The position numbers and the translations under genes are program-made. The notes beneath the pieces were generated by a model. It was not told the origin of the DNA. It searched no databases and saw only the letters and a program-made list of their open reading frames with translations. From positions 1 through 64,000 of the forward strand of contig NZ_JACJQA010000043.1 of assembly GCF_014696355.1 (NCBI RefSeq): 64,000 nt of DNA, in the 5' to 3' direction. Of this stretch, positions 59,195 through 64,000 are shown in pieces; the first letter of the stretch is position 1, and the number at the start of each line of letters is the position of its first letter. The stretch comes from Pseudanabaena sp. FACHB-1998. GTDB lineage: Bacteria > Cyanobacteriota > Cyanobacteriia > Pseudanabaenales > Pseudanabaenaceae.

Positions 59195-60379
59195 CTAAGC
59201 ACCTGTATTTGGGCGAATTAAAACAATCGGCGTTTGTTCCGCCGCATTACCCGCAGGATTCATGAGCAGAGCCTGATTGAGCAATTCTTCAGAAGCACCA
59301 GAAGTGGCGGCTAAAACCTTCACACGGCGCAGATCATTTACATCTACGATCGCCGCTTCGAGTCCCGTACCCGCCTTGATTTCATCGACAACGGCTTGCG
59401 GATTTTTGGGCCCCAGAACGATGAATTGATCGTAAGGGGGCAAAGTGCCAGTGACATCATCGATTAATCTCGCCTGTTCGCCAGCCAACATATAAAATAC
59501 TCCCGAAATACGGAAGATTGCCTTAGCAAAGGAGCCGATAATAAAGGCAAAGGCAACTCGCCATGCGCCTGACTCATTAATTAAAGATTGCAAACCGCAA
59601 GCCGTGGCAAGGCTGGAAGTACTTTTGAAGTAATAGCAGAGGCGTTTGGCCAGCCATTTGGGCTGAATATCACTGGGATGATAGAAATTACCCTGCATAA
59701 TCGCGATCGGGGTTTCGGCGATCGTCACGATATCTCCCGCTTGAGCGTGGCTCATCACATAGCGCTGTAGCACATCGACGGGCGTATCCCCTGCCGAGAG
59801 AATATGGGTACGGATTGGCAATACATCGGCATCGGGAGTAGGTCGCCACCGTTCCCTTTGATTGGCATCAGGAAATTGCAAGGGAATAATGCAATGCTTG
59901 ACCTTTTCTTCGCGACCTGCGGGCCCGTAGACGGTGTAGTGGATGCGTACCCATGCGCTTTTTAGCTCTTCAAGATTTTTGCCATTGATATCTATGACAA
60001 CTTCAACGCCTGTGCTGTGATGGGGCGTAACAATATAGGATTCCCAATAGTTGTCATTGCGACTAGAGAGGTTGGCATGGCGCGATCGTAACTGGACTTT
60101 GCTGGTAATTCCTTCGAGGCTACCACTCGAAAGCAGCGACAAGACGGGATTGACCTCCACCAAGAAAATATCCAGATTGCGAGTCTTATTCGTAGCGGTG
60201 AGGATTAGCTCTAGAGAATAATGCTCTGGCTCATAATTCAAAAACTGCCAAGCCCCATTGTCAAACTCCAGCACATTGCCTTGACGAGTGCTGTATTGCC
60301 ATTCAAAAAGTAACCAGAGCAGCAAAACTATTCCGCCTAAAACCGCGATCGCGATCGCCAAACCAATCAAAATATTCAT
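59195..60379 (-). CDS. Membrane-anchored CofE-like (F420 gamma-glutamyl ligase-related) protein
   Basis: This 394-residue protein has one N-terminal helix (IGLAIAIAVLGGIVLLLWLL), then a region of about 150 residues without a recognised fold. The last 220 residues have CofE features: GDIVTIAETPIAIMQGNFY and GLEAAIVDVNDLRRVKVLAATS near the end. Cyanobacteria generally lack F420, so the substrate must differ. Annotated homologues are called 'F420-0:gamma-glutamyl ligase' by similarity only. It is downstream of trpA-like neighbours: trpA begins upstream and ends six bases before this gene's start, so they are cotranscribed. Confidence 0.68.
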   Translation of the reverse strand: MNILIGLAIAIAVLGGIVLLLWLLFEWQYSTRQGNVLEFDNGAWQFLNYEPEHYSLELILTATNKTRNLDIFLVEVNPVLSLLSSGSLEGITSKVQLRSRHANLSSRNDNYWESYIVTPHHSTGVEVVIDINGKNLEELKSAWVRIHYTVYGPAGREEKVKHCIIPLQFPDANQRERWRPTPDADVLPIRTHILSAGDTPVDVLQRYVMSHAQAGDIVTIAETPIAIMQGNFYHPSDIQPKWLAKRLCYYFKSTSSLATACGLQSLINESGAWRVAFAFIIGSFAKAIFRISGVFYMLAGEQARLIDDVTGTLPPYDQFIVLGPKNPQAVVDEIKAGTGLEAAIVDVNDLRRVKVLAATSGASEELLNQALLMNPAGNAAEQTPIVLIRPNTGA

Positions 60380-60385
60380 ACGTTA

Positions 60386-61180
60386 TTAATCTCTACGAAT
60401 GGCTTGTTTGAGGGTTTTGCAAAGCTCTGCGATCGCGTGCAAACCACCCTCTGGTTCCGCTAATTTCTTCACCATCGCACTACCGACGATCGCCCCATCG
60501 GCGCTCCAATCAATTACTTGCTTCGCGTGTTCAGGTTGAGAGATGCCAAAACCTACCGCGATCGGCTTATCGGTCGTAATCCTTAACTGCTCGATCATCG
60601 TTTTAACGCCCTTAGCAACTTCTGTGCGTACCCCTGTCACCCCAGTGGCACTGACCACATAAATAAAGCCTTGAGATTTCTCGGCGATCGCACTCACGCG
60701 ATCGGGAGGACTCGTGGGCGCAATCAATAAAATTACTTCAATCCCCGCCTTTTCCGCAGGTTCCAACAATACATGGGATTCCTCAAGGGGCAGATCAGGC
60801 ACAACCAAGCCGCGCACCCCTGCCGCATAGATCCGCTCTAAAAATTGCTCAACCCCAATATTTAAAATTGGGTTGTAGTAAGTAAATAAAATAATTGGCG
60901 ATCGCAGTTCTGGCGCAACCTCACGGACAATATCTAATACCTTGTCCAAGGTCGTGCCATTTTGCAAAGCCCTTGTCGCCGCCGCCTGAATTACGGGGCC
61001 ATCCGCCAAAGGATCGGAATATGGCACACCTAATTCGATTAGATCCGCACCGTTTTGATCTAAGACCCGCAAAGCCTTTGCTGTTGTCTCCAAGCTAGGA
61101 TCGCCAGCCGTAATAAAAGGTATTAGAGCAGCTTGCCCCTTAGCTCGCAGTTCTTCAAATCGAGCGGAAACGGATATCAT
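60386..61180 (-). CDS. trpA: Tryptophan synthase alpha subunit
   Basis: It cleaves indole-3-glycerol phosphate to indole, which passes to TrpB. This 264-residue TIM barrel has the catalytic Glu in [19 protein letters not shown] and the second acidic residue, Asp, in the same motif. The [13 protein letters not shown] phosphate-binding loop and IVGSAMV are intact. No other trp gene is nearby. The CofE-like gene follows six bases later. Confidence 0.96.
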   Translation of the reverse strand: MISVSARFEELRAKGQAALIPFITAGDPSLETTAKALRVLDQNGADLIELGVPYSDPLADGPVIQAAATRALQNGTTLDKVLDIVREVAPELRSPIILFTYYNPILNIGVEQFLERIYAAGVRGLVVPDLPLEESHVLLEPAEKAGIEVILLIAPTSPPDRVSAIAEKSQGFIYVVSATGVTGVRTEVAKGVKTMIEQLRITTDKPIAVGFGISQPEHAKQVIDWSADGAIVGSAMVKKLAEPEGGLHAIAELCKTLKQAIRRD

Positions 61181-61242
61181 GACTTAAAAATTCCACAAAA
61201 AGTAATCCCGTATTATAGTAGCGCCTCACGGGGACTTGTAGG

Positions 61243-61293
61243 CAATCTAAGGAAAGCAAGAGTTGCACTGCAACTCTTGCTTTCCTTAGATTG
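61243..61293. terminator. Perfect 24-bp hairpin with ACT loop
   Basis: CAATCTAAGGAAAGCAAGAG plus TTGC pairs fully with the right arm. The stop codon of the 61286-61498 gene lies in the right arm. Confidence 0.9.
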
Positions 61294-61498
61294 GACTACA
61301 TTTGCCAGCCCGAATTAGCCCAACTCGTTTGGCGATCGCTTCACCTTGAGAGGCAAATGCTCCCCAAGTTTCTAGAGAATTAGGTATTGATTCTTGATCG
61401 GGGCTTTGGACAATTTCGCAAGTACCATTTTCCCGCTTACAGATAAACCATGTAGGCGCACTAAGGCGCTCAGTTAATTTATTGATTTCATCGGACAT
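61286..61498 (-). CDS. Small conserved hypothetical protein
   Basis: This 70-residue protein without known domain begins MSDEINKLTERLSAPTWFIC and ends AKRVGLIRAGKCSPI. It has two Cys in the middle region (ICKRENGTCEIVQ) and one near the C-terminus. It lies upstream of trpA on the same strand with 105 bp between. The C-terminal codons and stop lie in a palindrome, so the end of the protein may have been replaced. Confidence 0.6.
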   Translation of the reverse strand: MSDEINKLTERLSAPTWFICKRENGTCEIVQSPDQESIPNSLETWGAFASQGEAIAKRVGLIRAGKCSPI

Positions 61499-61514
61499 AA
61501 ATACTCCAAAGTAA

Positions 61515-61551
61515 TTTAAAGGAAAGGTTGCGTAGCAACCTTTCCTTTAAA
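61515..61551. repeat. Perfect palindrome in a divergent region
   Basis: A 17-bp stem (TTTAAAGGAAAGGTTGC) has a GTA loop. It lies 17 bp upstream of the small minus-strand gene and 169 bp upstream of the plus-strand regulator gene, where no terminator is needed. Confidence 0.9.
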
Positions 61552-61719
61552 CTTTTTGCACTTTAATATTTAAATCAAGCTTGCAGTTTATCTGTGGTAG
61601 GTTGCGTTACGTCCCTAAACATAGTAAAAGAAGTCTAGAGATTTGCAATAGACTTATGCAAGGTTGCTAAATCTAGAAAAATCTCCATAGTAATAATCAA
61701 CATTAAAAATGGCGTTAAT

Positions 61720-62298
61720 ATGGCGCAAGTTTTTGGAGAATTCACAGAAGATTTTTCTAATAGAAGTGAGTTTTTAGTTCTCGGATTTTCGCCCTCCTCG
61801 TTACCTATCCAAATTCGTTGGAAAACTAACGGACTCTCAGCAGACTTCCTAGGAGATTATGTTCGCAATTTTTTCCCGGGAGATACCACGGCGGACATAA
61901 ATAAACAAACCGAAGTAAGACATGCCGTCGGTTTCATTGCCAATGAGTTATTAGAAAATGCAATGAAATATAGCGATGAAAGCGCCAGTCAACCCGTGAA
62001 CCTAGAAGTACATTTATTTCGCGATCGCCTCATCTTTTTATCTAAAAACAGTGTACGTCCTAAATCTATCGATCAGTTTCAAGCCTACTTACAAGAAATT
62101 ATTTCTGGGGATGTCAGTGAAATGTACATCAACCAAATTGAGAAGAGCGTAGCTGAAGAAGATCATTCTCAGGGTTCAGGACTAGGATTTTTAACTATGA
62201 TGATGGACTATGATGCATCCTTAGGATGGAAGTTTGAAGAAGCTCACAACAATGCGGATGTGACAATGGTAACTACAATGGTACAGTTACCTCTCTAG
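61720..62298 (+). CDS. slr1658-superfamily regulator (SiaB/DUF6272-like, HATPase-related)
   Basis: This 192-residue protein has a GHKL-type ATPase core: the N-box FIANELLENAMKYSDE (about residue 75) and a GSGLGFLTMMMDY G-box near 150. These anti-sigma-like kinases phosphorylate a STAS-type partner in partner-switching pathways. The partner is encoded 39 bp downstream. The slr1658/slr1659 naming follows the Synechocystis pair of this architecture and is made from memory of the family. Confidence 0.8.
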   Translation: MAQVFGEFTEDFSNRSEFLVLGFSPSSLPIQIRWKTNGLSADFLGDYVRNFFPGDTTADINKQTEVRHAVGFIANELLENAMKYSDESASQPVNLEVHLFRDRLIFLSKNSVRPKSIDQFQAYLQEIISGDVSEMYINQIEKSVAEEDHSQGSGLGFLTMMMDYDASLGWKFEEAHNNADVTMVTTMVQLPL

Positions 62299-62337
62299 TA
62301 AAAAATGGATCGAACTATTATCAGGAGCATCTAAACA

Positions 62338-62682
62338 GTGGAAGTTAAAGGAGATGATTATCGGGTCTGGTATGACCAATTAGAGCAATGTATCTATTGC
62401 CAAGGATCTTTACGCTTGGCGGGAAGTGAGGAATATGCTCCCATTGTCCAATTATTAGAGCAAGTGATTGAAGGTTCACCAAAACAAATCACCTTAAACT
62501 TGGGTCAATTAGAATTCCTAAATAGTTCTGGAATTAATGTTTTGTCTAAATTTGTAATTAAAGTCCGTCAAAAAGAAACTATTAGCATTACTGTAAAAGG
62601 AGCAGACAATATTCCTTGGCAGGGAAAGTCTTTAAAAAATCTACAACGCTTAATGCCTTCCCTAAAATTAGAATGGAATTAA
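62338..62682 (+). CDS. slr1659-superfamily regulator (STAS-like anti-sigma-factor antagonist)
   Basis: This 114-residue single-domain protein begins at GTG with CAGGAG ten bases upstream. It has a STAS-like order of strands and helices. The segment LNLGQLEFLNSSGINVLSKFV holds a Ser pair at the position phosphorylated in anti-sigma-factor antagonists. It forms a module with the HATPase-like protein upstream. Downstream target not encoded here. Confidence 0.8.
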   Translation: MEVKGDDYRVWYDQLEQCIYCQGSLRLAGSEEYAPIVQLLEQVIEGSPKQITLNLGQLEFLNSSGINVLSKFVIKVRQKETISITVKGADNIPWQGKSLKNLQRLMPSLKLEWN

Positions 62683-62732
62683 ATCCGAATAACAAAATCT
62701 TAATTTTATTTCTTTGAATTTTTATCGCTTAT

Positions 62733-63221
62733 TTATCCTTTAATTATTAAAAACTGCCGCAAGAACTTATTGCGAATACTTTCTAAAATTTTGTTAATCT
62801 CTGCGGGCGAGATGTGACCACTCTCAACTTCACGTCCAACTACTTCAGAAAGGAAATTCAAAATCTGTTTAGGTAGTATGAGAGTCAAACCATTTTTAAC
62901 ATGCAATTCTAGTTTACGTACCCCTATTACTAAAGGGTAGATCCGATATTGATTTAGTCCATCAATTATTTGCCCCCCATGATCGAAATAGCTTAGTTGC
63001 ACAAAGCGATCGCTAGGTGGTTGATTCATATAACCTTCAAGCTCTAGCTTGATAACATCCGCCAGATCTGTCAATTTATGATCTTTGGCAAAGCTTAAAC
63101 CTTGCTCTAATGCTTTGGTTAGAGGCTGGATGTTACATACTTCCTCTATTTCTAGCCGCATTTCCAAAGAGGCGAGAATATCGTCAATACTCAAGGCAGT
63201 GCAAGATTCGGGAACTGACAT
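62733..63221 (-). CDS. AbiTii-like domain protein
   Basis: This 162-residue protein has an N-terminal segment LTKALEQGLSFAKDHKLTDLADVIKLELEGYMNQPP. It matches the 'L--A---A--L---e--eWv--EL-GY' pattern of AbiTii, an abortive-infection-associated domain. The rest (VRKLELHVKNGLTLILPKQIL) is not recognised. The defence link is by domain name only, and no other defence gene is adjacent. Confidence 0.4.
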   Translation of the reverse strand: MSVPESCTALSIDDILASLEMRLEIEEVCNIQPLTKALEQGLSFAKDHKLTDLADVIKLELEGYMNQPPSDRFVQLSYFDHGGQIIDGLNQYRIYPLVIGVRKLELHVKNGLTLILPKQILNFLSEVVGREVESGHISPAEINKILESIRNKFLRQFLIIKG

Positions 63222-63285
63222 GATAATCTACAGAGCGCAATCGCGACTGTTAAAATGAAGGTTAATTTATTTTTGCATAAAGTCC

Positions 63286-64000
63286 ATGCTCACTTCCGAT
63301 CGCAGTGTTACAGAAGCAATTACACAGGACAATCAGGACATTATTGATGTGGACGTACCCAAGCGGGGTATGCCAGTTACGATCATCACAGGCTTTTTAG
63401 GCAGTGGCAAGACCACTTTGCTAAATCACATTTTGCAAAACCAGCAGGATTTAAAGGTTGCGGTTTTAGTAAATGAGTTTGGCGATATCAATATTGATAG
63501 TCAGTTATTGATATCAGTTGATGAAAATATGATGGAACTAAGCAATGGGTGTATTTGCTGCACCATTAACGATGGCTTGGTCGATGCGGTTTATAGCGTT
63601 TTAGAAAGAGGCGATCGCATTGATTATATGATTGTGGAAACTACAGGGGTTGCCGATCCTTTACCGATCGCTTTAACTTTTTTAGGCACTGAGTTACAGC
63701 ATCTCACCAGATTAGATTCGATTTTGACAGTTGTGGATTCTGAAGCCTTTAACTCTGAGCATTTTCAAAGTGATGCAGCCTTCGCCCAAATCATGTATGG
63801 CGATATTATCATTCTTAATAAGACTGATTTGGTAGCTGATGAAAAGCTCCAAGAGCTAGAAGCTTATATCAATAAGACGAAAACTAAGGCAAGAATTTTG
63901 CGATCGCAGATGGGCATCGTGCCATTGCCGCTAGTTTTGGATGTAAAGATTGACCAATCAGCGATCGCCTCGACGCAACAGGCTAGCCATGAGTCCAACG
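63286..64000 (+). CDS. CobW/COG0523-family metal-chaperone GTPase (truncated by window end)
   Basis: The frame opens at ATG 63286 and is open to the window edge; 238 codons are visible. The P-loop TGFLGSGKTTL, the metal-binding CxCC motif (NGCICCTINDG) and the GTPase strand ETTGVADP identify a G3E GTPase of the CobW/ZNG/YciC group. Such proteins deliver Zn2+ or Co2+ to client enzymes using GTP. The subgroup (CobW, Zur-regulated Zn chaperone, or nitrile-hydratase-type) cannot be settled without the C-terminal part. Confidence 0.92.
   Translation, partial: MLTSDRSVTEAITQDNQDIIDVDVPKRGMPVTIITGFLGSGKTTLLNHILQNQQDLKVAVLVNEFGDINIDSQLLISVDENMMELSNGCICCTINDGLVDAVYSVLERGDRIDYMIVETTGVADPLPIALTFLGTELQHLTRLDSILTVVDSEAFNSEHFQSDAAFAQIMYGDIIILNKTDLVADEKLQELEAYINKTKTKARILRSQMGIVPLPLVLDVKIDQSAIASTQQASHESN

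Noticed and set aside
61600-61690. Possible small RNA or mobile repeat around GTAGGTTGCGTTACG and the TCTAGA inverted repeat
   Set aside because: The inverted repeat is short and imperfect, and no promoter plus terminator pair could be defined.

Overview
The window is chromosomal DNA of a cyanobacterium. The octamer GCGATCGC (HIP1) is scattered through most genes. Cyanobacterial families are present: NdhF/NdhD of the CO2-uptake type, a C-minus ribosomal protein L31, a three-domain ribosomal protein S1, an slr1658/slr1659-type regulator pair and a TPR-CHAT protein. The AT-leaning base composition and family mix suggest a filamentous Pseudanabaena-like organism. That placement is an inference. 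No tRNA, rRNA, CRISPR array or prophage was seen.

Layout. 1-2.5 kb: end of an IS630-like element, then rpmE-prfA followed by a DUF2442-like gene and a PIN toxin/antitoxin pair (all minus). 2.8-6.8 kb: ABC exporter, Rpn/PD-(D/E)XK nuclease-like protein, tyrS (plus). 6.8-17.6 kb: two related cassettes of a putative outer-membrane barrel plus a secreted helical protein, the second continuing into a secreted TPR-CHAT (caspase-like) protein; tilS, a CPBP protease and a small SugE/Gdx-type exporter lie between them. 17.7-25.4 kb: copper P-type ATPase, metallo-beta-lactamase-fold protein, and a 1272-residue hybrid kinase with a phytochrome-like GAF domain. 25.7-34.3 kb: glgB, msrB, sodB, a frameshifted larC, a pentapeptide protein, queG and a DnaJ-TPR protein. 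34.4-40.4 kb: a glycosylation locus (PMT-type transferase, membrane protein, methyltransferase, GT2) and a TPR protein. 40.4-50.4 kb: an unknown membrane-anchored protein, a MASE1 hybrid kinase translationally coupled to alanine dehydrogenase, a LON-domain protein, ndhF-ndhD and a PatD-like small protein. 50.4-58.1 kb: filamentous-hemagglutinin-type secreted protein, mraY, rsmB, rpsA and a HigBA module. 58.2-64 kb: a Mn2+ (yybP-ykoY) riboswitch ahead of a Gdt1/Mnx-type Mn exporter, a CofE-like protein, trpA, a partner-switching pair, an AbiTii-like protein and the start of a CobW-family GTPase.

The most unusual layer is intergenic. Long, nearly perfect palindromes with three-base loops (GAA, TTC, TAC, ATC and similar) occur at most 3' gene ends. 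Their arms are unrelated in sequence, and several supply the stop codon of the neighbouring gene. A separate two-hairpin repeat of about 80-110 bp occurs four times, with a conserved first hairpin and a second hairpin whose arms differ between copies but stay complementary. Two copies, in opposite orientation, bracket one of the duplicated barrel genes. These repeats, the duplicated barrel/secreted-protein/CHAT cassette and the apparent -1 frameshift in larC are the best candidates for follow-up.
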